Shown: piece after piece, positions 30,603 to 37,201 of the stretch
Layout of the letters: each line of letters begins with the position of its first letter
Numbering within the stretch: the stretch's first letter is position 1
From: Actinocrinis sp046724665
GTDB lineage: Bacteria > Actinomycetota > Actinomycetes > Streptomycetales > Catenulisporaceae
DNA: 37,201 nt
Assembly: GCA_046724665.1 (NCBI GenBank)
Contig: JBKOWZ010000112.1
Coordinates: 1-37,201, forward strand
Direction: 5' to 3'
The notes under the pieces: generated by a model
Told to the model about the DNA's origin: nothing
What the model saw: the letters and a program-made list of their open reading frames with translations, nothing else
Database searches by the model: none
Program-made: the position numbers and the translations under genes

Positions 30603-32354
30603 CTACAGCCAGTTCATGGCCGCGATCAACGCAATGGAGCCGGCGACCGCGTAACCCGCGTAGTCGTTCACCGATCCGGTGTGTGCCGCGCGCAGCAGCC
30701 GGATCGGTGTCGGCTCGGCGTGGCGTAGATAGGCGCGCGCGAGCACCAACGCGACCAGCAGGCTGACGACGACGATCGCCAGCTCGGACACGTCGCCGTA
30801 GTCGAACGCGACGGAGAGCGCGGGCAGCGGCCCGGAGCCCGAGATCGCCGCCTGGCTGTACGCGCCGGCGTGCAGCAGGCCCGACGCGGCCGGCGCGGCG
30901 AGCTGGTCGAGCACGAAGCGCGGCACGACGCCGAACGCGACGCAGCAGGCGCTCAGGCCGAACAGCCCGGTGAGCATGCCCGGCCGCAGCTGTTCGCTGC
31001 GCTGGTACTCGTTATCGCGCGGCCGGAAGAACGCGAGCCAGGCCGCCCGGCCCAGGGCCGCGATCGTGATCAGCTGCGCGAGCAGCATCAGGCCGTAGGG
31101 CAGGTACTGGTGCCCGTCGAGCAGCCCGCGGTGGATCAGGCCGAGCGAGACGTAGCCGCCGAGCGGCGGGACGCCCGCGATGGAGGCGGCGCCGACGCAG
31201 AACGCGGCGGCGACCAGCGGCCAGCTGCGCGCGAGGCCGCCCATCTCGCGCAGCGAGGTCACCCCGGTGCGGTGCACGATCGAGCCCGCACACAGGAACA
31301 GAAGAGACTTGAACAGCGCGTGATTGACCAGGTGGTATGTGGACCCGGCGACGCCGCTCGCCGTTCCCGCCGCCAGCCCTATGCACAGCACGCCGGTCTG
31401 GGAGACCGTGTCGTAGGCCAGCAGCCGCTTCAGATCGTCCTGCGCGAGCGCCAGAACCGCGCCGAGCAGCGCGGAAACGAGTCCGATCGCCATGAGCGCG
31501 CCGAGGATCGGCAGCCGTGCGGTCGGGAAGACCTGGAAGGCGAGCCGGCCGATCGCCACGACGCCGAGGTTGACCATCAGGCCGGAGAAGAGTGCCGAGA
31601 CCGGCCCCGGCGCGGCCTCGTGCGCGTCGGCCAGCCAGCCGTGGAACGGGACCAGCCCCGCCTTGGTCGCGAACCCGGCCACCAGCAGGCCGAGCGCGAC
31701 CAGGTCCGCGGTGCCCGCGTGCGCGGCCAGTGCGCGATGGAGCTGCCCGAGGTTGAGCGCGCCGTGGTCGGCGTAGAGCAGCCCCGCGCCGACGAAGATG
31801 GCGAATCCGGCGAGCGTGGTCAGCACCAGGACCTTGAACGCGGCCTCCAGGGCGATCGGCCGCTCCAGGAAGAAGCCGGTCAGTCCGTAGCTGGCCAGCG
31901 CCGCCACCTCGAACCAGGCGAACAGATTGAACAGGTCGGCCGTCAGCGCCGCCCCGATGAGCGCGGCCACCAGCAGCTGGAACAGGCACGCGAGGCCGCC
32001 GAGTTCGCGGGAGCCGAGCCCGCCGAGCTCGGAGAGCGTGTACACGGCCAGCAGCGTGCCGATCCCCGCGCAGGCGAGGGCGAAGGTCAGGCCGAACGGG
32101 TCGGCGGCGAACGCGATGCCGAGCGCCGCGCCGCGCACCGGGGTCCAGCCGCCCATGAAGTGCGTGAGGACTTCGCGTCCGTACACGCTCGGCGCGGCGA
32201 GGATCAGCACCGCGAGCGAGCCGAGCAGCGACAGGGCGCTGACGATCGGCGGCAGCCGGGTGGAGAGCCGGGCGAGCAGCGGCGCGAGCACCGCCCCGGC
32301 CAGGGGCAGCGCGGCCGGCAGCGGCAGCAGCGAGCCGAGCGCGGCCGTGCTCAC
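30603..32354 (-). CDS. mnhD: Mrp/Mnh Na+/H+ antiporter subunit D (MnhD)
   Basis: The GTG at 32354 overlaps the MnhC stop; the product is 583 aa. It is a NuoN/NuoM/MrpD-type proton-translocating subunit with about fourteen helices. Typical parts are AFAADPFGLTFALACAGIGTLLAVYT, LFNLFAWFEVAALASYGL (the conserved Glu of helix 5), FATKAGLVPFHGWLADAHEAAP, in which the Lys is the key proton-path residue, LLAYDTVSQTGVL, and YHLVNHALFKSLLFLCAGS. It differs from true complex I because the neighbours are MnhC, E, F and G. In the Mrp complex it carries proton flux that drives Na+ extrusion. It is the last gene of the leftward operon; no separate large MrpA was found. Confidence 0.93.
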   Translation of the reverse strand: MSTAALGSLLPLPAALPLAGAVLAPLLARLSTRLPPIVSALSLLGSLAVLILAAPSVYGREVLTHFMGGWTPVRGAALGIAFAADPFGLTFALACAGIGTLLAVYTLSELGGLGSRELGGLACLFQLLVAALIGAALTADLFNLFAWFEVAALASYGLTGFFLERPIALEAAFKVLVLTTLAGFAIFVGAGLLYADHGALNLGQLHRALAAHAGTADLVALGLLVAGFATKAGLVPFHGWLADAHEAAPGPVSALFSGLMVNLGVVAIGRLAFQVFPTARLPILGALMAIGLVSALLGAVLALAQDDLKRLLAYDTVSQTGVLCIGLAAGTASGVAGSTYHLVNHALFKSLLFLCAGSIVHRTGVTSLREMGGLARSWPLVAAAFCVGAASIAGVPPLGGYVSLGLIHRGLLDGHQYLPYGLMLLAQLITIAALGRAAWLAFFRPRDNEYQRSEQLRPGMLTGLFGLSACCVAFGVVPRFVLDQLAAPAASGLLHAGAYSQAAISGSGPLPALSVAFDYGDVSELAIVVVSLLVALVLARAYLRHAEPTPIRLLRAAHTGSVNDYAGYAVAGSIALIAAMNWL

Positions 32355-32716
32355 CCGCGCAGTTCCCTGATCCGGTCCGCATCGAGCGTCCGGTAGTGCT
32401 GCGCGACGCGCACGGCGACCGTCAGGAACACGGCCGTCACCGCGACACCGATGACGATCGCGGTCAGGCAGAAGTTCTGCACCGGGTCGGCGGTGTTCCC
32501 GTGCGCCACCTGGTCCGGCGACTTCCCGTCCGGCGGGTTGAGCAGCACCGGAGCGGTGGATCCGGCCCGGTACGCCAGGGAGATGAACAGCAGGTACGTG
32601 GAGCTCTCCATCAGGGAGAGCCCCATGACGATCTTGATCAGGTTGCGCCGGGTGAGCACCGTGTACAGCCCGGCGCAGAACACCAGGCCGGCGACCAGGT
32701 AGTTGGCCACGATCAT
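32351..32716 (-). CDS. mnhC: Mrp/Mnh antiporter subunit C (MnhC, NuoK-like)
   Basis: The 121-aa product begins MIVANYLVAGLVFCAGLYTVL, a NuoK-like first helix. NLIKIVMGLSLMESSTYLLFISLAY is the second, with the conserved Glu in the middle. A loop with DPVQNFCLTAIVIGVAVTAVFLTVAVR, the third helix, follows; DP-x-Q-x-LxLTAIVI is the MnhC hallmark. Three helices and an overlap of 4 nt with the upstream gene (ATGA) and the downstream one (GTGA) fit an Mrp operon. The loop of about 25 residues before the third helix (APVLLNPPDGKSP region) is typical of the family. The C-terminal tail is short and basic. Confidence 0.94.
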   Translation of the reverse strand: MIVANYLVAGLVFCAGLYTVLTRRNLIKIVMGLSLMESSTYLLFISLAYRAGSTAPVLLNPPDGKSPDQVAHGNTADPVQNFCLTAIVIGVAVTAVFLTVAVRVAQHYRTLDADRIRELRG

Positions 32717-33924
32717 CGCTGCCTCGCCTCCGCGCGCTCTTCGGCGTCCTGGCGCTCAGAACCGTCGTCGGGCTCGTCCGGCGACCAGTCGTGGCTCATG
32801 GCCAGCAGCGCGAAGACCGCGATGGTCAGGCCGGTCCCGACCTCGACCAGCTCCGCGGCGGAGAACAGCTGCGCGACCCCGCCCGAGCGGATCGTGCCCG
32901 CGGGCTCCAGCGGCAGCCAGTTCGCCGTGAACGAGCCCTTGAGCACGAGGCCGAGCGCCTCGGTCAAGATGATCAGCGCGGCCCCGGCCATCTCGACGGT
33001 CTCCACGAGGCCGGGGCGGACCACGGCCTGGATGCGGCCGCGGCCGTACGCCGCGTAGACGAGCAGGACCACGCCGAGCGCGACCGCGCCGGCCGGAAAG
33101 CCGCCGCCGGGGGCGTACCCCCACGCGACGAGGTAGCAGCCGGTCACGGCCAGGATGGGCGTCGCCGCCCGCACCGCACCGCGCACGACCACGGACATCG
33201 CCTCAGCGCGTTCCGGCGCGGGCGTCCCGACACGCTCGCCGTCGGGAAACTGCGGTCGCGCCTGGCGGCCTGCGTCTTCGTCGGCCTCGGCCTGCTCCGC
33301 GGCACGGGCCCGACGCTCCTGCGCGTCGGCCTCCTCACGCGGATCGATCCGCGACTGCTCACGCAGGCCCGCGACGTCCTCGCCGAAGTAGCCGCGCCTG
33401 GCCTCGCGCGGCCGGGCCAGCACGACGACGCTGATCACCGCCGCCAACAGCAGGAAGGTCTCGCCGAAGGTGTCGAAGCCGCGCGTGCCGTAGACCACCT
33501 CGTTCACCGGCTCCAGCAGCTTCCAGCCGGGCAGCGCGGCCTCCAGCGCCTGCCGGGCGACCTGGGGGAGCGCGGCGTGTTCGCGCGGAAGGTTCACCAG
33601 AGCCGCGGCGAGCGCGATGGCTGTCGCGCTGGTCAGCACGGCGCTCGAGACGATGCGGTGGTGCGGCTGGCTCTGGTCCGCCACGTCCGTGCGCGACTTG
33701 CCGATCGCGATCAGGTACAGCGCGGGCATGGCGATGGCGCCGACGACGACTTCCGAATGCGCGTCGTCAGGCGCCCCGAGGACGACGAACAGCAGCGAGA
33801 GCAGGGTGCCGACCGCGGAGAGCGCCATGACCGCGCCGTTGAGGTCCCGCACCACGACCACCAGCACCGCGCACGCTGCGATCAGCGCCAGCACGAGATA
33901 GTCGAGCACCCAGAACACGGTCAC
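32713..33924 (-). CDS. mnhB: Fused Mrp subunit: MrpA C-terminal (DUF4040/MbhD-E) plus MnhB
   Basis: The GTG at 33924 overlaps the MnhG stop (GTGA); a longer frame upstream only shadows MnhG. The 403-aa protein has three parts. Residues about 1-75 are a DUF4040/MbhD-like bundle (VVVVRDLNGAVMALSAVGTLLSLLF and VVVGAIAMPALYLIA). Residues about 100-165 resemble MbhE (LEPVNEVVYGTRGFDTFGETFLLLAAVISVVVL). After a charged linker (about 170-225, rich in Arg, Glu and Ala) comes a MnhB domain: GYAPGGGFPAGAVALGVVLLVYAAYG, LVETVEMAGAALIILTEALGLVLKGS and ELVEVGTGLTIAVFALLAMS. In typical Mrp systems the first two parts are the C-terminus of the large MrpA subunit. Here they are detached and fused to MnhB, as in compact or Mbh-like sets. 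Confidence 0.88.
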   Translation of the reverse strand: MTVFWVLDYLVLALIAACAVLVVVVRDLNGAVMALSAVGTLLSLLFVVLGAPDDAHSEVVVGAIAMPALYLIAIGKSRTDVADQSQPHHRIVSSAVLTSATAIALAAALVNLPREHAALPQVARQALEAALPGWKLLEPVNEVVYGTRGFDTFGETFLLLAAVISVVVLARPREARRGYFGEDVAGLREQSRIDPREEADAQERRARAAEQAEADEDAGRQARPQFPDGERVGTPAPERAEAMSVVVRGAVRAATPILAVTGCYLVAWGYAPGGGFPAGAVALGVVLLVYAAYGRGRIQAVVRPGLVETVEMAGAALIILTEALGLVLKGSFTANWLPLEPAGTIRSGGVAQLFSAAELVEVGTGLTIAVFALLAMSHDWSPDEPDDGSERQDAEERAEARQR

Positions 33925-34295
33925 GGCCGCCGCCCCTCCTTCTCCTCCTTCTCCTCCTGCGCAGTGGCACGGCGCCGATCGGCGACCTCGTCGCGCACGG
34001 CGCCGCGCCACATCGGCACGCCCGACTTGTACGCCGCGCGCGCGAGCGCGTGCGAGGCCGCCGGATTGACGATCAGCAGCAGCACCGCGACGAGCAGAGC
34101 CCTGCTGCCGTACCCGCTGATCGCGCCCTCGCCGACGACCAGCGCCAGCAGGACGGGCAGCGCGCCCATCGTGACGGTCTTCGACGAGCACTGGATCCGG
34201 GTGTACAGGTCCGGCATGCGCACGATGCCCAGCGCGCCGGACAGCGAGAAGAAGAGCCCGACGACGGCCAGCACAACGACGGCGGCGGCCTTCAC
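33921..34295 (-). CDS. mnhG: Mrp/Mnh antiporter subunit G (MnhG)
   Basis: The GTG at 34295 overlaps the MnhF stop. The 124-aa product has three hydrophobic segments. The MnhG signature is near residues 20-45: LSGALGIVRMPDLYTRIQCSSK, with TVTMGALPVLLALVV after it. ALLVAVLLLIVNPAASHALARAAY follows, where NPxxxHxLxRAAY is characteristic. The C-terminal tail of about 30 residues is very rich in Glu, Arg and Lys (QEEKEEKEGRR) and longer than usual. It is a membrane subunit needed for Na+/H+ antiport. Its end overlaps the fused A/B gene by 4 nt, indicating coupled translation. Confidence 0.94.
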   Translation of the reverse strand: MKAAAVVVLAVVGLFFSLSGALGIVRMPDLYTRIQCSSKTVTMGALPVLLALVVGEGAISGYGSRALLVAVLLLIVNPAASHALARAAYKSGVPMWRGAVRDEVADRRRATAQEEKEEKEGRRP

Positions 34296-34555
34296 AGCAG
34301 CCCCCGCTCCAGGTAGCGGGACCAGACGATCGCGCCCAGATAACTGAACGACACCAGCCAGATCGCCACGTCGAGGTACACGGTGCGGTCGGCGAACGCC
34401 GCGTAGAAGAGCACGGCGAGCGCGGCCTGCGTGCAGAGCGTGTTGAGCGCGACGATGCGATCCGAGACCGTCGGCCCGGCGGCCAGGCGCGGGACCAGCA
34501 GCAGCCCGACCGCGATCTCCGCGATGGCGACGACCCCGTACATCGTGTGGCTCAT
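34292..34555 (-). CDS. mnhF: Mrp/Mnh antiporter subunit F (MnhF)
   Basis: The ATG at 34555 is preceded by AGGAGG about nine bases upstream; longer frames upstream shadow mnhE and are not real. The 87-aa product has three helices: VVAIAEIAVGLLLVPRLAAGPTVSDRIVALNTL contains the conserved GPTxxDRxxAxN signature, then ALAVLFYAAFADRTVYLDVAIWLVSFSYLGAI. The D-R-I-V-A-L-N block is diagnostic of MnhF/PhaF. It lies 11 bp after mnhE and its stop overlaps the mnhG start (GTGA). Confidence 0.95.
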   Translation of the reverse strand: MSHTMYGVVAIAEIAVGLLLVPRLAAGPTVSDRIVALNTLCTQAALAVLFYAAFADRTVYLDVAIWLVSFSYLGAIVWSRYLERGLL

Positions 34556-34566
34556 GGCACGGCCTC

Positions 34567-35073
34567 CTACTCCTTGGCGAGGAAACGCTCGACCGGTCCG
34601 TTGATCAGCTCGCGGGCGCGCGCGGGCCCGCCGTCGGGGACGGACACCGCGTGATAGACCAGCTCCGCGCGCCGCCGATCGAGATCGACGAGCTGGTTGT
34701 CCACCACCGCGGAGGTGACCAGCCCGACGATCGTCAGCCCGAGCTCGGAGCGCTGCTCGGTGGGCACGATCACCATGCCGCTGCGCAGCGGCCGGCGCGG
34801 GGACCAGACCCGCGCCGCCAGCCGGACGTTCGCCGCCGCGATCCGGCCGAGCGAGGTCACGAGGAGGCCCGCCGCTGCGAGCGCGTTCTTCGGCGCCAGC
34901 AGCCGCCACGGCGGCGCGACCGGACCGAGCGGCGCGAGCAGCGCCGCCACCGCGACCGATACCGCGGCGCCGAACGCCACCTGCTCCACGGTCGCGGTCC
35001 ACGTCACCAGCACCCAGACGAGCAGGCACCAGGCGGCGAGCCCGGCGGTGTCGATGACGCGGCGGATGTACAT
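34567..35073 (-). CDS. mnhE: Mrp/Mnh antiporter subunit E (MnhE)
   Basis: The ATG at 35073 is 12 bp after the stop of the TPP-enzyme gene, with GAGG as the ribosome site. The 168-aa product starts with two helices (LAAWCLLVWVLVTWTATVEQVAFGAAVSVAVAALLAP region). It then has a soluble domain containing RLAARVWSPRRPLRSGMVIVPTEQRSELGLTIVGLVTSAVVD, which matches the MnhE family pattern of P-x-R-S-G-M/I-V and the later NxxT-like strand. ELVYHAVSV follows. It assists assembly of the Mrp complex. It is the first antiporter gene of the operon, likely co-transcribed with the preceding TPP enzyme because of the short gap. Confidence 0.92.
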   Translation of the reverse strand: MYIRRVIDTAGLAAWCLLVWVLVTWTATVEQVAFGAAVSVAVAALLAPLGPVAPPWRLLAPKNALAAAGLLVTSLGRIAAANVRLAARVWSPRRPLRSGMVIVPTEQRSELGLTIVGLVTSAVVDNQLVDLDRRRAELVYHAVSVPDGGPARARELINGPVERFLAKE

Positions 35074-35085
35074 CGGTTGTACCTC

Positions 35086-36849
35086 TCAGGCGCGCAGCTG
35101 CTGGATCTTGTCCTTGAACAGGGTTGTCGCGGTGGACAGCTTGTACGGCTGGCCCTTGAGGTAGGCCTCGGTGAACTTCTTGGCCTGCTCATAGGTCACG
35201 TGTCCGGGCATCGGCGGCTCGTTGGGATCGACGTCGACGTCCACCAGCGCCGGGCCGGGGTGCGCGAGCGCGGCGGCGATCGCCTCGTGCACGCCGCCCG
35301 GCTCGGTGACCTTCGCGCCGTGCCCGCCGCACGCGGCGGCCCAGGCCGCGAAGTCTGCCTCCGGCGGGGCGTGGCGCACCATGTGCTCCGGGAAGCCGAG
35401 CACGATCTGCTCCCAGAGGATCTGCCCGAACGAGTTGTTGTTGTTGACCACGACCTTGACCGGCAGCTTGTGCCGGACGGCGGTGAGGAATTCGGCCATC
35501 AGCATCGCGAAGCCGCCGTCGCCGACGTACGCCACCACCTGCCGGCCGGGGAAGGCGTGCTGCATCGCGATCGCGTAGGGCAGGCCGGGCGCCATGGAGG
35601 CCAGGTTGCCGGACAGGAAGAACTGCCGGCGGCCGCGGATGTCCCAGTGCCGGGCCGCCCACGTGGCGATGGTCCCGCTGTCGCAGGTCATGATCGCGTT
35701 GTCGGTGCACAGTTCGTTGAGCACCGCCACCGGGTACTGCGGCGCGATCGGCTTGCGTTCCGCGTTCTCCAACGCCCGCATCCGCGTGCGCCACTTGCCC
35801 ATTGCCTCCTGGTACCCGGTCAGGTGCGCCCGGTCGGCCTTGCGCTCCAGCAGCGGCAGCAGCGCCCGCAGGCCCTCCTTGACGTCGCCGACCACCGGCA
35901 CGTCCGTGGGCAGGCGCAGGCCGGCGCGCGCCGGGTCAGCCTCGATCTGGACGACGTCCACGGACGCGTCGGGCAGGTACTTCGAGTAGGGGAAGTTCGT
36001 GCCGAGCATCAGCAGCGCGTCGAGGTCCTCGACCAGGTCCTGGCTCGGGCCGGTGCCCAGCAGGCCCAGCCCGCCGGTGGTGTACGGCGAGTCGTCCGGC
36101 AGCACGGCCTTGCCCGGCAGCGTCTTGATCACGGGCGCGCCGAGCAGTTCGGCGGCCGCCTCGACCTCCTCGCGTGCGTGCAGCGCGCCGGCTCCGGCGA
36201 GGATCGCGATCTTCCCGGCGCGGTTGAGGACGTCGGCGGCGGCGCGCAGGTCCGCCTCGCGCGGCTTCCCGGGCGGCGCGGCGTAGATCGGCGCGGTCGG
36301 CGTCGGCTTCCCGGGAGCCGGGTGCTCGTAGGGGTCCTCGCGAGCCTCGGCGACCTGGATGTCGTTCGGGAAGCAGAGGTGCGCCACCCCGCGCCGCGAG
36401 TACGCGGTGCGGATCGCGGCGTCCACGGCCTGCGGCAGCTGCTGCGGGTTGGTGATCAGCAGGTTGTACTCCGCGACGTCGGCGTAGAGCTGCTCGAGGT
36501 GTACCTCCTGCTGGTACGCCGAGCCGAGCAGGCTGGTCTCCTGCGAACCGGTGAGCGCCAGCACCGGGACGTGGTCGAGTTTCGCGTCGTAGAGGCCGTT
36601 GAGCAGATGGATGCCGCCGGGGCCGGAGGTGGCCAGGCACACCCCGAGCCGTCCGGTGGCCTTGGCGTAGCCGGTGGCCATGAACGCCGCGGCCTCCTCG
36701 TGGTGCACCAGCACCATCCGCACGTCGTCCTTGTGCCGGCGCAGGCCCTCCATGATCCCGTTGATGCCGTCGCCCGGCAGTCCGAAGACCGTGTCCACTC
36801 CCCACGCCGCCAATCGCTCCACCAGCGCTTCGCTCACCAGTCGCGCCAT
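35086..36849 (-). CDS. Pyruvate-oxidase-like TPP-dependent enzyme (PoxB/POX family)
   Basis: ATG 36849 has GGGAG upstream; the product is 587 aa with the three-domain TPP layout. The N-terminal Pyr domain has WGVDTVFGLPGDGINGIMEGL and VLVHHEEAAAFMATGYAKATG, where the second Glu of HHEE is the catalytic one activating TPP. LATSGPGGIHLLNGLYDAK follows. The central domain includes VIKTLPGKAVLPDD and LLMLGTNFPYS. The C-terminal PP domain carries GDGGFAMLMAEFLTAVRH through VVNNNNS, the Mg-TPP motif. PGHVTYEQAKKFTEAYLKGQP near the end resembles pyruvate oxidase rather than acetolactate synthase. A likely reaction is oxidative decarboxylation of pyruvate to acetate or acetyl-phosphate; acetolactate or other keto acids remain possible. 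It is the first gene of an operon with mnhE-F-G-A'B-C-D. Confidence 0.87.
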   Translation of the reverse strand: MARLVSEALVERLAAWGVDTVFGLPGDGINGIMEGLRRHKDDVRMVLVHHEEAAAFMATGYAKATGRLGVCLATSGPGGIHLLNGLYDAKLDHVPVLALTGSQETSLLGSAYQQEVHLEQLYADVAEYNLLITNPQQLPQAVDAAIRTAYSRRGVAHLCFPNDIQVAEAREDPYEHPAPGKPTPTAPIYAAPPGKPREADLRAAADVLNRAGKIAILAGAGALHAREEVEAAAELLGAPVIKTLPGKAVLPDDSPYTTGGLGLLGTGPSQDLVEDLDALLMLGTNFPYSKYLPDASVDVVQIEADPARAGLRLPTDVPVVGDVKEGLRALLPLLERKADRAHLTGYQEAMGKWRTRMRALENAERKPIAPQYPVAVLNELCTDNAIMTCDSGTIATWAARHWDIRGRRQFFLSGNLASMAPGLPYAIAMQHAFPGRQVVAYVGDGGFAMLMAEFLTAVRHKLPVKVVVNNNNSFGQILWEQIVLGFPEHMVRHAPPEADFAAWAAACGGHGAKVTEPGGVHEAIAAALAHPGPALVDVDVDPNEPPMPGHVTYEQAKKFTEAYLKGQPYKLSTATTLFKDKIQQLRA

Positions 36850-37024
36850 GTGCGGGCACTCCCTTCGCTGTCGTCGCGATCTACCGTCGCCTGGCTGCCC
36901 CGGAGAATCTCCGTCAAACGGTCTTTCCGAGCTATCTGTGCGTTTCACGGCCGGATCGGCTGCTTATCCGCCTGAGCGGAGGATCAGCCCGTTTCGTCGG
37001 CCGGTTTCCGGGAAACCGCGCCGC

Positions 37025-37201
37025 ATGTCATCCGAGGAGGAACTCGCCGAGCTGATCGCGCCCGCCGCCGAGCCGCCGCGGAAGCGTCCGGTCGCGGTGA
37101 TCACCGGCGCGACGGCCGGGGTCGGCCGGGCCACGGCCCGTGCCTTCGCCCGCGCGGGCGCGGACGTCGGCCTGATCGCCCGGGACCTCGGCGGCCTGGA
37201 G
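37025..37201 (+). CDS. Short-chain dehydrogenase/reductase, N-terminal fragment (runs off the right edge)
   Basis: The frame is open from ATG 37025 to the end, 59 codons. Residues 24-39 read VAVITGATAGVGRATA, the Rossmann TGxxxGxG motif of SDR enzymes. The next strand, ADVGLIARD, also fits NAD(P) binding. The 22-residue hydrophilic N-terminal extension is typical of several actinobacterial SDRs. Substrate and full length are unknown because the gene is cut. It is divergent from the TPP-enzyme gene with a 175-bp gap. Confidence 0.85.
   Translation, partial: MSSEEELAELIAPAAEPPRKRPVAVITGATAGVGRATARAFARAGADVGLIARDLGGLE

Noticed and set aside
30603..35073. Complex I (NADH dehydrogenase) operon
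   Set aside because: The D subunit is NuoN/M-like, but MnhC, E, F and G hallmarks identify an Mrp antiporter; no hydrophilic Nuo subunits are present.

Overview
The window is very GC-rich, with GC-ending codons, GTG starts and many 4-nt stop/start overlaps. It carries an F420-type luciferase-like oxidoreductase, an LtrA protein, a one-chain transketolase and a carbohydrate ABC importer without its own ATPase. This fits a filamentous actinomycete (Streptomyces/Catenulispora-like). I cannot assign a genus from sequence alone. No tRNA, rRNA, CRISPR, integrase or transposase was seen.

The most distinctive region is about 2.1-12.6 kb, which I read as a RiPP (ribosomally made, modified peptide) gene cluster of proteusin/lanthipeptide hybrid type. 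A short precursor with a nitrile-hydratase-like (NHLP) leader and a Cys-rich tail (4115-4384) is followed by a strong hairpin. Then comes a tightly coupled operon: an unrecognised ~400-aa protein, a 1403-aa LanM lanthipeptide synthetase with an N-terminal terpene-cyclase-like domain (three QW motifs), a PhyH-like Fe/2-oxoglutarate enzyme without an obvious HxD motif, and a B12-type radical SAM enzyme of the RiPP-maturation family. Divergent from the precursor lie a gingipain/caspase-like (C25, clan CD) cysteine peptidase and a coupled small protein. The precursor has no double-Gly cleavage site and no C39 peptidase/ABC exporter is visible, so the C25-like enzyme is a candidate maturation protease. 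This link is inference.

Left of the cluster are the N-terminal part of an FtsX-like ABC permease and a sulfotransferase-like gene. To its right are a small membrane protein, a sugar ABC importer (binding protein plus two permeases) with repeated LacI-type operators, an LtrA membrane protein, a secreted protein with a jelly-roll-like C-terminus, a KUP potassium transporter, a DUF4406-like protein and a divergent DeoR regulator.

The last third is metabolic: an IlvD/Edd dehydratase resembling sugar-acid (YjhG-like) enzymes but with an altered Fe-S Cys set, a DHA2-type MFS exporter, and a rightward run of FMN hydroxy-acid oxidase, F420-dependent G6PDH-like enzyme and transketolase. Convergent to it is an operon of a pyruvate-oxidase-type TPP enzyme and a compact Mrp Na+/H+ antiporter set (E-F-G-A'B-C-D) that lacks the large MrpA core. 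The window ends inside a short-chain dehydrogenase gene.
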